Under the pieces are notes generated by a model. The model saw only the letters and a list, made by a program, of their open reading frames with translations. It was not told the origin of the DNA and did no database searches. 64,000 nt of DNA from assembly GCF_000820185.1 (NCBI RefSeq), contig NZ_CDCA01000010.1, positions 83,116 to 147,115 on the forward strand, in the 5' to 3' direction. Shown piece after piece: positions 34,605-43,325 of the stretch. Both the position numbers and the translations under genes were made by a program. Each line of letters begins with the position of its first letter. Position 1 is the stretch's first letter. Source of the DNA: Aeromonas tecta (lineage in GTDB: Bacteria; Pseudomonadota; Gammaproteobacteria; Enterobacterales; Aeromonadaceae).

Positions 34605-34890
34605 CTCCGGGGTGCGTCTTCTTGCCAAACAGCCGGGGGGCGTGGAGCAGCATGTAATGAAAGAGGCCTATGCGGCCGGGACCGCCATAGGGGCGGCTGG
34701 GGTCGGCCAGGTTGAGTTGATGGGCATGGGTCGCCGCGCGGGCATCCGGGGCCAGTATGGGTTCGCCGATGACCTCGAAGCCCTGGGTGAGCAAAGCGGC
34801 CTTGTCGGCCATGAAATTGGCCGCCGCCATGTCGAGCAGGGTGAAGGCGGCGGGGGCATCTGGGGTGGCAAACACCTGAAACTTGCTCAT
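34597..34890 (-). CDS. Small hypothetical protein C (97 residues), paralogue of A
   Basis: A soluble protein starting MSKFQVFATPDAPAAFTLL, with KAALLTQGFEVIGEPILA and a C-terminal GRIGLFHYMLLHAPRLFGK. It shares the pattern MSK-Q-F, A--FTLL-M, KA-LL-QGFEV-G with small protein A but is well diverged. The ATG at 34890 is supported by that alignment; the frame is open 41 codons further without homology. Function is unknown. The gene precedes a truncated copy of A, mirroring the arrangement at 32.2-32.7 kb. Confidence 0.68.
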   Translation of the reverse strand: MSKFQVFATPDAPAAFTLLDMAAANFMADKAALLTQGFEVIGEPILAPDARAATHAHQLNLADPSRPYGGPGRIGLFHYMLLHAPRLFGKKTHPGAD

Positions 34891-35133
34891 GACGACTCTG
34901 AAAGGTAAGGCAGGATGGGCCATTATCGCCGCCAACTCGACGCAGGGCGACTCCCTGACTGGGGGCTTGTCTCGTCCTATGCGGGCATAGATGGCTTGCC
35001 GAGAGACCCGCAAAGACGCGGTGAGGGGCTCTTCGACATGGCTGGAAATGGGTGTTTTTAATATAAATATCTGGTTTTTAATTGGCAGCTAGATGAAGTC
35101 ATCTGTGGATTTATATTGGGTAGGCATATCTAT

Positions 35134-35161
35134 AAAGAACGGGCCAAAAGGCCCGTTCTTT
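35134..35161 (-). terminator. Terminator of the his operon
   Basis: AAAGAACGGGCC pairs with GGCCCGTTCTTT around AAAA, 14 bases after the hisIE stop. Confidence 0.85.
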
Positions 35162-35174
35162 ATGCTATTGCATG

Positions 35175-35804
35175 TTATTTGTTGTGGCGCTCGGCGAGCC
35201 GCTGCACCACGTCTTTCAGGTCCAGCCCCTCGTTTTGCAGCAACACCGTCAGGTGATAGAGCAAGTCGGCGGACTCGTTGATGAGCTCTTCCCTGTCCTT
35301 GGCCATGGCCGCCAGCGCCACTTCCACACCCTCTTCACCGACCTTCTGGGCGATGCGCTTGGTGCCCTTGCCATAGAGGCTGGCGGTGTAGCTGGTGGCA
35401 GGATCGGCGCCCTTGCGTGCCGCCAGGATCTGCTCGAGCTCGGCGAGAAAACCCAGCGGTGGCTGCGGATGGGCGTCGAAGCAAGAAGCCGTGCCCAGAT
35501 GGCAGGTGGGGCCCACCGGCTCGGCGGCGACCAGCAAGGAGTCTTGATCGCAGTCGGTGCTGATGGCGACGAGTTTGAGCACATGGCCCGAGCTCTCGCC
35601 CTTGGTCCAGAGCCGCTGCTTGCTGCGACTAAAAAAAGTGACCTGGCCGGTGGCCTGGGTTTTTTCGAGCGCTTCGCGGGTCATAAAGCCCTGCATCAGC
35701 ACCTGGCCGCTTGCGGCGTGCTGGACGATGGCGGGGATCATGCCATCACATTTCGCCCAGTCGAGACGGTCGATCAGGGGGGTATCTATCAATGGATTAT
35801 TCAC
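35175..35804 (-). CDS. hisI: Bifunctional PR-AMP cyclohydrolase / PR-ATP pyrophosphatase
   Basis: Fused HisI-HisE enzyme (hisIE) of 209 residues catalysing steps 2 and 3 of histidine synthesis. The N-terminal cyclohydrolase domain carries [20 protein letters not shown], the metal-binding STDCDQD and CHLG-ASCF. The C-terminal MazG-like pyrophosphatase domain (from about residue 115) carries [30 protein letters not shown] and [10 protein letters not shown]. It is the last gene of the operon, overlaps hisF by 8 bases and is followed by a strong terminator. Confidence 0.96.
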   Translation of the reverse strand: MNNPLIDTPLIDRLDWAKCDGMIPAIVQHAASGQVLMQGFMTREALEKTQATGQVTFFSRSKQRLWTKGESSGHVLKLVAISTDCDQDSLLVAAEPVGPTCHLGTASCFDAHPQPPLGFLAELEQILAARKGADPATSYTASLYGKGTKRIAQKVGEEGVEVALAAMAKDREELINESADLLYHLTVLLQNEGLDLKDVVQRLAERHNK

Positions 35805-36569
35805 GGATGGCGACTCCTTCGGTTTTCAGCCAGCGTTTCAATTCGGGAATGGGAATAAGGCCCTTGTGGAACACGGAGGCCGCCAGGGCCCCGTCCACGT
35901 CGGCCAGGGTGAAGGCATCGCGAAAATGCGCCATGGTGCCAGCACCGCCCGAGGCAATCAACGGCACCTTGCACAGGGCCCGCACCAGTTTGAGCTGCTC
36001 GAGATCGTAGCCCTGGCGCATGCCGTCCTGGTTCATCACGTTCAGCACGATTTCGCCCGCGCCGCGCTTTTGCACCTCCTTGACCCACTCCAGGGTGGTC
36101 CAGGCGGTGGTGCGGGTGCGGCTCTCGTCGCCGGTGAACTGTTTGACCTGATACTGGCCGGTCTCGGCGTCGAAGTAGGAGTCGATGCCCACCACCACGC
36201 ACTGCACACCAAAGCGCTCGGCCAGGACGGTGATAAGGGTCGGATCCGCCAGGGCCGGGGAGTTGATGGAGACCTTGTCGGCACCAAACTCCAGGATCTG
36301 GCGGGCATCTTCCACGCTCTTGATGCCGCCGGCGACACAGAAGGGAATATCGATGACTTCCGCCACCCGGCTCACCCAGCTCTTGTCCACCACCCGGGCA
36401 TCGCTCGAGGCGGTGATGTCATAGAACACCAGCTCGTCGGCACCTTGCTCGGCGTAACGACGAGCCAGCTCGACGATACCGCCCATCACCTCGTGATTGC
36501 GAAACTGCACGCCCTTGACCACGACGCCGTCTTTGACGTCGAGGCAGGGAATAATGCGTCTTGCCAGCA

Positions 36570-36570
<1 letters not shown>
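35797..36570 (-). CDS. hisF: Imidazole glycerol phosphate synthase, cyclase subunit
   Basis: A 257-residue TIM barrel that joins with HisH to make imidazole glycerol phosphate and AICAR. It starts [20 protein letters not shown] with the catalytic Asp in CLDV, and has the second Asp in [24 protein letters not shown] and ASGGAG phosphate-binding loops. Its ATG overlaps the hisA TGA by one base (TGATG), so translation is coupled. Nothing unusual is seen. Confidence 0.97.
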
Positions 36571-37355
<785 letters not shown>

Positions 37356-37401
37356 TTACTGCCTGCCAGCGTCTGGTCATTGCCCCGATAGAGGCGCGCC
37401 T

Positions 37402-37446
37402 TCATCCAACCCGACCGTTAATCAAATCAATGGCTGGAATAATCAT
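37402..37446 (-). pseudogene. hisA start remnant (14-residue mini ORF)
   Basis: The minus strand reads [14 protein letters not shown] and TGA, against [14 protein letters not shown] in intact hisA. Similarity continues past the stop (CGCCTCTATCGGGGC against CGCCTCTATCAGGGC) for about 60 bases in all. It lies 15 bases after the hisH stop with its own AAGGAA, the place where hisA would normally start. It looks like the beginning of a displaced hisA allele. Confidence 0.85.
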
Positions 37447-37461
37447 TCGCGGTTCCTTGCC

Positions 37462-38088
37462 TTATAAGTCCAGAAAGTTTTGCAGCAAGCGGGCGCCGGC
37501 CGCGCCGGATCGCTCCGGATGGAATTGGGCGCCGAAGAAGTTGTCTCGCGCGGCGATGGCGGTGAAGGGGCTGCCGTAGTCGCAGGTCGCGAGCGTGGCA
37601 TCCGTCACCTCCAGGGCGTAGGAGTGGACGAAGTAGAAGTAGCTGCCGCTCGGGATGCCGCGCAGCAGCGGGTGCGTCTCGTCGTGCTCAATCTGGTTCC
37701 AGCCCATGTGAGGCAGACGCAGATTGCCCACCTCCATCAGCCGGATCTTGCCGGGGACGATGCCAAGGCCCTCGATCAGGGCGCCATTTCGGCCCTCATC
37801 CCCCGCCATGGTCTCCTCGGAGGCCTCGGCTAGCATCTGCATGCCGAGGCAAAAGCCCAGCAGCGGCTGTTTGGCGGCGCGAATAAGCGGCACCAGACCC
37901 CGCTCGTTGAGGTTGCGCATGGCGGCCACCGCGGTACCGACCCCCGGCAGGATCAACTTGTCAGCCTGCTCGATGTCGGCGGCGTCGCAGCTGACCCGCG
38001 GGGTCACGCCGAGGCGCTCGAACGCCATCCGCACCGAGGCCAGGTTGGCGCAGCCAGTGTCGATGATGACCAGGTTTTGCTTGCTCAT
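37462..38088 (-). CDS. hisH: Imidazole glycerol phosphate synthase, glutamine amidotransferase subunit
   Basis: A class I glutaminase of 208 residues feeding ammonia to HisF. PGVGTA, the nucleophile in LLGFCLGMQML, and the His/Glu pair in GAQFHPERSG complete the triad. It starts MSKQNLVIIDTGCANLASV. Its ATG overlaps the stop of a 26-residue remnant ORF that itself begins at the hisB stop. Its own ribosome site is GAGGAG. Confidence 0.96.
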   Translation of the reverse strand: MSKQNLVIIDTGCANLASVRMAFERLGVTPRVSCDAADIEQADKLILPGVGTAVAAMRNLNERGLVPLIRAAKQPLLGFCLGMQMLAEASEETMAGDEGRNGALIEGLGIVPGKIRLMEVGNLRLPHMGWNQIEHDETHPLLRGIPSGSYFYFVHSYALEVTDATLATCDYGSPFTAIAARDNFFGAQFHPERSGAAGARLLQNFLDL

Positions 38089-38165
38089 CTCAGACTCCTC
38101 ACAACCCGCATGGAGGTTGGCACTCTGTCAGTGGTGCCGATGATGACCAGATTTTGCTTAGCCAT
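38085..38165 (-). pseudogene. hisH start remnant (26-residue mini ORF bridging hisB and hisH)
   Basis: The minus strand starts [19 protein letters not shown] and runs 26 codons; intact hisH starts MSKQNLVIIDTGCANLA. Its ATG overlaps the hisB TAA (TAATG) and its TGA overlaps the hisH ATG (ATGA). Ribosomes could therefore pass from hisB through it to hisH. The DNA match extends about 65 bases with small gaps. It is either a decayed allele start or a short coupling peptide that has been kept. Confidence 0.85.
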
Positions 38166-39298
38166 TACAACACTCCCTTGCTGGAGGGCAGCTCGCTCCC
38201 CTCGACCCGGATGGCCTGGCGCAGGGCGCGGCCGAAGCCCTTGAACAACGCCTCCACCTGGTGGTGTGTGTTGCCGCTGCCGACCTTCATCTGCAGGGTG
38301 ATGGCCATGGCGTCCGACAAGGAGCGGAAGAAGTGGGGCACCATCTCGGTGGCCATCTCGCCCACGCTGTCGCGGCCAAAGCCGCTCGGGCAGTCGAACA
38401 CGAAGTAGGGGCGGCCGCTCAAATCCAGCGCGGTGGCCACGTCCAGCTCGGTGAGGGAGGTGGCATCTTCGCTCTGGCGCGGACGGCCGTCGATCACCGC
38501 CTGCACCTCGTCCATGGCCAGCACGAAGCCGAAGCGACCGATGCCGCGCTTGTCACCCAGCGCCTGGCGCAGGGCCTGGCCCAGGGCCAGACCGACGTCT
38601 TCCACCGTGTGGTGATCGTCGATGTGCAGATCGCCGCTCACTTTGAGCTTCAATCTGAAACCGGCGTGGGTGGCGATCTGATCCAGCATGTGATCGAAGA
38701 AACCGATGCCGGTGACTATCTGGTTGCCACCGCTCTTGTCGAGATCCACCGCCACCTGGATGCGGGTCTCCTTGGTGTAGCGTTCCACCTCGGCGATGCG
38801 CCCCTTGGACAGCAGCTGATCACGAATGGCGAGCCAGTCGTGATCTTGCGGCTGATAGCGAATACCGCGAATGCCCATGTTCTCGGCGAGCTGCAGGTCG
38901 GTCTGGCGATCACCAATCACGAAGGAGTTGGCAAAGTCGATGCGACCCGAGGCGAGGTACTCCTTCACCAGGCCGAGGTTCGGTTTGCGGCAACTGCAAC
39001 CGTCGGTCGGGAAATGGGGGCAGATCAGCACCTGCTCCCAGTGCACGCCTTGGGATTCGAACAGGTGCATCATCAGATCGTGGGGTGGCTGGAAGTTCTC
39101 AAGGGGCAGGCTATCGGTGCCGAGCCCATCCTGATTGGTCACCATCACCAGCACGTAGCCAGCGGCCTGCAGTTCGCGCAGCACCGGGATCACCATGGGC
39201 TCGAAGCGCAGCTTGGCGAGGCTGTCCACCTGCTTGTCGGTCACCGGCTCTTCAATCAGGGTGCCGTCGCGGTCGATAAACAAAAACGGGGTCTTCAT
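38165..39298 (-). CDS. hisB: Bifunctional histidinol-phosphatase / imidazoleglycerol-phosphate dehydratase
   Basis: A 377-residue fusion for steps 7 and 9 of histidine synthesis. The N-terminal HAD phosphatase has FIDRDGT (7-13), VTNQDG and the zinc cysteines [11 protein letters not shown]. The C-terminal dehydratase has [33 protein letters not shown] and a terminal SSKGVL. It is 22 residues longer than the 355-residue E. coli enzyme. The extra part is mostly after AMDEV (residues 265-285) and looks like a degenerate repeat of the following LDLSGRP segment. It lies in the middle of the operon, 11 bases after hisC. Confidence 0.95.
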   Translation of the reverse strand: MKTPFLFIDRDGTLIEEPVTDKQVDSLAKLRFEPMVIPVLRELQAAGYVLVMVTNQDGLGTDSLPLENFQPPHDLMMHLFESQGVHWEQVLICPHFPTDGCSCRKPNLGLVKEYLASGRIDFANSFVIGDRQTDLQLAENMGIRGIRYQPQDHDWLAIRDQLLSKGRIAEVERYTKETRIQVAVDLDKSGGNQIVTGIGFFDHMLDQIATHAGFRLKLKVSGDLHIDDHHTVEDVGLALGQALRQALGDKRGIGRFGFVLAMDEVQAVIDGRPRQSEDATSLTELDVATALDLSGRPYFVFDCPSGFGRDSVGEMATEMVPHFFRSLSDAMAITLQMKVGSGNTHHQVEALFKGFGRALRQAIRVEGSELPSSKGVL

Positions 39299-39309
39299 CT
39301 GTTACGTCC

Positions 39310-40410
39310 TTATAAACTGGCGGCAGGCTGGTTATCAGACTGCATCTTGGCGGCTGACAGGCCGCGCAGCACGGTAAGTACGGCGTCCATCTCACCCTGA
39401 TAGCCGATGGTGATACGGATGCTGTTATCCAGCCCCGGCTTGGTGGAGAAGTCCCGCAAGATGATGCCGGCGGCCTTCATGGCGGCAAAGACGCTGGCGC
39501 TGTCATCGAAGCGCACCAGCACGAAGTTGCCCTTGTCCTCGAAGATCTCGCGCACGCAAGGCAGCTGACTCAGCTCGGCCTTGATGATGGCTTTTTGCTT
39601 GTTGAGCTCAATCACCCGCTCCTGCATCAGCTCCAACCCCATGGGGCTGAGCGCCTGGGCCGCTATCTGGGCGATGGGCTCAGGGATAGGGTAAGGGGCA
39701 ATCACCTTGGTGAGCATGGCGATGACCTCGGGATCCCCCAGGGTGAAGCCGCAGCGGATCCCGGCCAGCGCAAAAGCCTTGGAGAGGGTGCGGGTCACCA
39801 CCAGATTGGGGAAGCGCGCCAGCAAGTCCGCCACGCTCGCCTCTGGGCAAAATTCGATATAGGCCTCGTCCACTACGATGATGGCGCGATCCTGGGCCTT
39901 CTCCAGCAATTTGATCAGGCCATCACGGCCCACCAGATCCCCGGTCGGGTTGTTGGGAGAGCAGAGGAACACCAGCTTGACGTCGGAGAGGCGATCATAG
40001 ATGGCAGGCCAGTCCGGCTGACGGCGCTTGGTGAGTGGCAGCTCAACGATGCCGACCCCGCAGGTCTCGGCGCTGATGGCGTACATGCCGTAGGTGGGCG
40101 GGCAGATGAGGATCTGATCTTCCCCCGCCTCACAGAAGGTGCGGATCAGCAGCTCGATGGCCTCGTCGGCGCCGCGGCTCACCAGCACCTGATCCGGGTT
40201 CACTCCCGCATAGGTGGCATAACCGTTCACCACGGCGGCGGGTTGGCATTCCGGGTAGCGGTTGAGGCGGCTGCCCTCGATGGTGAAGGGATAGGCCAGC
40301 GGCGCCTCGTTGGCGTTGAGCCAGACGTGGCCATTGCCGCCGATGCGGCGAGCAGACTGATAAGGGGTGAGGGCCCGCACCACGCGGCGAGCCAGATTGG
40401 CGATGCTCAT
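39310..40410 (-). CDS. hisC: Histidinol-phosphate aminotransferase
   Basis: A PLP-dependent class II aminotransferase of 366 residues converting imidazole acetol phosphate to histidinol phosphate. It shows WLNANEAP, SRGADEAIELLIRTF, FLCSPNNPTG, VVDEAYIEF, the Schiff-base Lys in TRTLSKAFALAGIRCGF, and the C-terminal SIRITIG. The ATG overlaps the hisD stop by 4 bases. Confidence 0.96.
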   Translation of the reverse strand: MSIANLARRVVRALTPYQSARRIGGNGHVWLNANEAPLAYPFTIEGSRLNRYPECQPAAVVNGYATYAGVNPDQVLVSRGADEAIELLIRTFCEAGEDQILICPPTYGMYAISAETCGVGIVELPLTKRRQPDWPAIYDRLSDVKLVFLCSPNNPTGDLVGRDGLIKLLEKAQDRAIIVVDEAYIEFCPEASVADLLARFPNLVVTRTLSKAFALAGIRCGFTLGDPEVIAMLTKVIAPYPIPEPIAQIAAQALSPMGLELMQERVIELNKQKAIIKAELSQLPCVREIFEDKGNFVLVRFDDSASVFAAMKAAGIILRDFSTKPGLDNSIRITIGYQGEMDAVLTVLRGLSAAKMQSDNQPAASL

Positions 40411-41717
40411 GACAAATCCTTCTGCTGCTTGTTAGACAAGGCGTTCAATCTCAAAGTAACGGCATTCTTGTGGGCATCGAGCCCCTCGGCTTCGGCGATG
40501 CGCTGAACGATGGGGCCCAATCCCTGGATGCCATCCGCGCTCAGCTCCTGCACCGTGTAGCGGCGCTGGTAGTCGGCGAGCCCCAGGCTCGAGCAGGTGC
40601 GCGCATAACCGTAAGTCGGCAGGGTGTGGTTGGTGCCGCTGGCGTAATCCCCCACCGATTCCGGTGTCCACTGACCGAGGAAGATGGAGCCGGCGTTCTC
40701 GAGTTTGCCCAAGAGGTCCCGCGGCGCCGCGGTCTGCACGATGAGGTGCTCGGGGGCATAGGCGTTGGAGATGGCGCAGGCTTCATCGAGGTCATCGCAC
40801 AGAATGACCAGACTGGATCCCAGCGCCTTGGCGGCGATGTCGCGGCGGCTGAGCTTGGCCAACTGCGCCTTGATCTCACCGCTGATGGCATCGGCCAGAC
40901 GGGGCGAGGTAGTGACCAGCACCACCTGGCTGTCCGGGCCGTGCTCGGCCTGGGAGAGCAAATCGGCGGCCACGAAGGCGGGGTTGGCGCTGTCGTCGGC
41001 GATCACCAGTACCTCGGAGGGGCCGGCCGGCATGTCGATGGCGGCACCGCGCCAGTCACGGGAAACCTGACCCTTGGCCTCGGTCACATAGGCGTTGCCC
41101 GGGCCGAAGATCTTGTCCACCTTGGGGATGGACTCGGTGCCATAGGCCATGGCGGCGATAGCCTGGGCGCCGCCGATGGCAAACACCTGACGCACGCCGC
41201 AGGCGCGGGCGGCAAACAGGATCTCGTCGCTGGCGGGGGACGGGGTGCAGAGCACCACCTCCCGGCAACCGGCGATGGCGGCGGGAATGGCCAGCATCAT
41301 CACGGTGGAGGGGAGCGGCGCGCTGCCCCCCGGTACATAGAGACCGACCCGGCTGATGGGCTGGGTGCGCAGCTCACAAACGACGCCTGGCTGAGTTTCT
41401 ACTCGCACAATCTGCTGCACTTGCGCTGCGTGGAAGGTGCGAATGTTGTTAATGGCCGTATTGATAGCATCTTTGATGTCAGCACCGAGACGCTCACAGG
41501 CGGCGTCCGTCTCGGCCTCGCTCACTCGTAGCTGCTCGCGGGGGGCGCGCTCGAAGCGCAGGCTGAGCTCACGCAGGGCTTCATCCCCCCGGCTGCGGAC
41601 GGCGGCGATGATGCCTTGCACCACGGCGCCGATGTCGGCCTCGTCATTCAACGCCGGCCGGGTCAGGACATCGGCCTGTTGGGCGGGGGAGAGGGTCTTC
41701 CAGATCAGGGTCTGCAT
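40407..41717 (-). CDS. hisD: Histidinol dehydrogenase
   Basis: A zinc enzyme of 436 residues that oxidises histidinol to histidine in two NAD-dependent steps. It shows QPISRVGLYVPGG, KIFGPGNAYVTEAKG, DMPAGPSEVLVIAD, LSQAEHGPDSQ and the catalytic region APEHLIVQT with SVGDYASGTNHTLPT. The ATG at 41717 follows a duplicated hisG tail. The second gene after the leader, as usual in gamma-proteobacteria. Confidence 0.97.
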   Translation of the reverse strand: MQTLIWKTLSPAQQADVLTRPALNDEADIGAVVQGIIAAVRSRGDEALRELSLRFERAPREQLRVSEAETDAACERLGADIKDAINTAINNIRTFHAAQVQQIVRVETQPGVVCELRTQPISRVGLYVPGGSAPLPSTVMMLAIPAAIAGCREVVLCTPSPASDEILFAARACGVRQVFAIGGAQAIAAMAYGTESIPKVDKIFGPGNAYVTEAKGQVSRDWRGAAIDMPAGPSEVLVIADDSANPAFVAADLLSQAEHGPDSQVVLVTTSPRLADAISGEIKAQLAKLSRRDIAAKALGSSLVILCDDLDEACAISNAYAPEHLIVQTAAPRDLLGKLENAGSIFLGQWTPESVGDYASGTNHTLPTYGYARTCSSLGLADYQRRYTVQELSADGIQGLGPIVQRIAEAEGLDAHKNAVTLRLNALSNKQQKDLS

Positions 41718-41726
41718 ATGTCAGTC

Positions 41727-41741
41727 CTTATTCCATCATTT
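41727..41741 (-). repeat. Duplicated tail of hisG
   Basis: CTTATTCCATCATTT here repeats the same 15 bases at 41745-41759, which encode the end of hisG (ATG ATG GAA TAA G on the minus strand). The copy lies between the real hisG stop and the hisD start. Confidence 0.85.
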
Positions 41742-41745
41742 CTGC

Positions 41746-42642
41746 TTATTCCATCATTTTTTCAATGGGCAGCACCAGAATGGAGCTGGCACCCAGGGCT
41801 TTCAGCTGCTCCATGGTTTCCCAGAACAGTGTCTCACTGGAAACCACGTGCAGTGCCACCTGATTGGTGTCACCGGCCAGCTGCATGATGGTGGGACGTT
41901 CGGCACCCGGCAGCAGGGAGGTGATGGCTTCGAGCTTCTCCTTGGGGGCGTGCAGCATGATGTATTTGCTCTCGCGGGCCTGTTGCATGCCCTGGATGCG
42001 GGGCAGCAGCTTGTCGATGATGGCCTGCTTGGCGGCGTTCAAGGGATTGGGTGCCTGTACCAGCACCGCCTTGGAGCGGTAAATCACTTCCACTTCTTTC
42101 AGGCCGTTGGCCTCGAGGGTCGCACCGGTGGAAACCAGATCGCAGATGGCGTCGGCGAGGCCAGCGCGCGGCGCCACTTCCACCGAGCCGCCCAGCATCA
42201 CGCTCTTAAAATCAAGGCCCTGTTCGTCGAAGAAGCGCTTGAGCAAGCCGGGGTAAGAGGTGGCAATGCGCTTGCCGGCTAGGCTCGCCGGGCCCTGATA
42301 CTCGGCATCGCTGGGGATGGCGAGAGAGAGACGGCAGCCGCCAAAATCGAGCTGCTTGAGGGTCTTGACCGCGAAGGGCTGGCCCTGGGAGGCGCGAATG
42401 AGCTGCACCTCTTCCAGCACGTTCTCGCCGATGATGCCAAGATCGACCACCCCTTCCATCACCAGGCCCGGGATATCGTCATCGCGCACCCGCAGGATGT
42501 CGATGGGCATGTTTTCCACGTGGGCGATCAGGCGCTGCTCACGCAGGTTGATCTTGAGGCCGCAGCTCTTGAACAGGGCCTGGGAGTCCTGGCTCAGGCG
42601 ACCGGATTTTTGCATGGCGATGCGCAGACGTTGTGTTTCCAT
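41746..42642 (-). CDS. hisG: ATP phosphoribosyltransferase (long form)
   Basis: First enzyme of histidine synthesis, 298 residues, so the long form that carries its own regulatory ACT-like C-terminal domain and is feedback-inhibited by histidine. It shows [64 protein letters not shown] and the C-terminal [16 protein letters not shown]. It is the first structural gene behind the leader and attenuator. Confidence 0.97.
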   Translation of the reverse strand: METQRLRIAMQKSGRLSQDSQALFKSCGLKINLREQRLIAHVENMPIDILRVRDDDIPGLVMEGVVDLGIIGENVLEEVQLIRASQGQPFAVKTLKQLDFGGCRLSLAIPSDAEYQGPASLAGKRIATSYPGLLKRFFDEQGLDFKSVMLGGSVEVAPRAGLADAICDLVSTGATLEANGLKEVEVIYRSKAVLVQAPNPLNAAKQAIIDKLLPRIQGMQQARESKYIMLHAPKEKLEAITSLLPGAERPTIMQLAGDTNQVALHVVSSETLFWETMEQLKALGASSILVLPIEKMME

Positions 42643-42664
42643 TGCTCGATTTCCTTCTAGTCAA

Positions 42665-42704
42665 AAACGAAAAAACCCTCGGAAGTGTGTGCTTCCGAGG
42701 GTTT
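42665..42704 (-). terminator. his attenuator terminator
   Basis: CCCTCGGAAG pairs with CTTCCGAGGG around a 6-base loop (42676-42701). On the minus strand a T-rich tract follows (42665-42675). It stands between the leader peptide and hisG. An upstream GGAAG/CTTCC region (about 42724-42751) could form the alternative antiterminator. Confidence 0.88.
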
Positions 42705-42770
42705 ATGAATCTTGCGGTCCTTTTGGAAGTCACCAGTTAAGTGTCTTCCAGCAGTCAACCTCCTGAAAGA

Positions 42771-42821
42771 CTATTCGGGATGATGATGGTGGTGATGAGT
42801 CTTCAGTTGGTTGAACTTCAT
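42771..42821 (-). CDS. hisL: his operon leader peptide
   Basis: A 16-residue peptide, MKFNQLKTHHHHHHPE, with six consecutive histidines, on the minus strand upstream of hisG. Stalling at the His codons when histidyl-tRNA is scarce prevents formation of the terminator at 42665-42704 and lets the operon be read. Length, His run and position match known his leaders; it is too short for most gene finders. Confidence 0.95.
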   Translation of the reverse strand: MKFNQLKTHHHHHHPE

Positions 42822-42980
42822 GTAATGAATCCTTTACAAAAAAGATGTCGTAGATGACGCCTGATTTACATTACCGACCTTGACGGAAATTGCAACCCGA
42901 GAATGTGGCTTGATGGATTAAAATCAAGAAAACGATTATTCGGTCGATATCTAATCAACTCATCTCGCAGGAGTCAAACT

Positions 42981-43223
42981 ATGCCCAGTCAGGACCTGTT
43001 ATTCCCCATCTTGCCGCGGGCACCCGCCACGCCGAGTCCCGATGACATCAAGCGGGAGGTGACCCAGGTGAGCCAGAAGCACAAGTTGCGCAAAACCAGC
43101 GCCGATGGCGGTGGCGACGGCTCGCAGCAGCAACCGGATCCCCGGGCAAAGCACGATCAGAGCGTGGTGAAAGATGATGATCACAAGCCCGATCCCGAGC
43201 ACAAGATTGATATCTTCGTCTGA
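42981..43223 (+). CDS. Small hydrophilic hypothetical protein (80 residues)
   Basis: Begins MPSQDLLFPILPRAPATPS and is otherwise highly charged and low in complexity (KREVTQVSQKHKLRK, DGGGDGSQQQPD, KDDDHKPDPEHK), so it is probably disordered. I do not recognise a family. The ATG at 42981 follows CAGGAG. It is divergent from the his leader and 100 bases before yoaA in the same direction, so it may share that transcript. Confidence 0.6.
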   Translation: MPSQDLLFPILPRAPATPSPDDIKREVTQVSQKHKLRKTSADGGGDGSQQQPDPRAKHDQSVVKDDDHKPDPEHKIDIFV

Positions 43224-43325
43224 GCTGGCTCCTGATCCCGCATTGCTGCGCTCGTTCACTCTGCACGGGCCGCATCGCGTTAGCGCCTCATTTAGCGATC
43301 CCGCTTTTCCCTCACTTTTGGCATA

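Noticed and set aside
34386..34890. Small-protein pair as a toxin-antitoxin module
   Set aside because: The two proteins resemble each other, lack toxin or DNA-binding motifs, and the adjacent copy is truncated. Nothing supports the idea beyond size and pairing.
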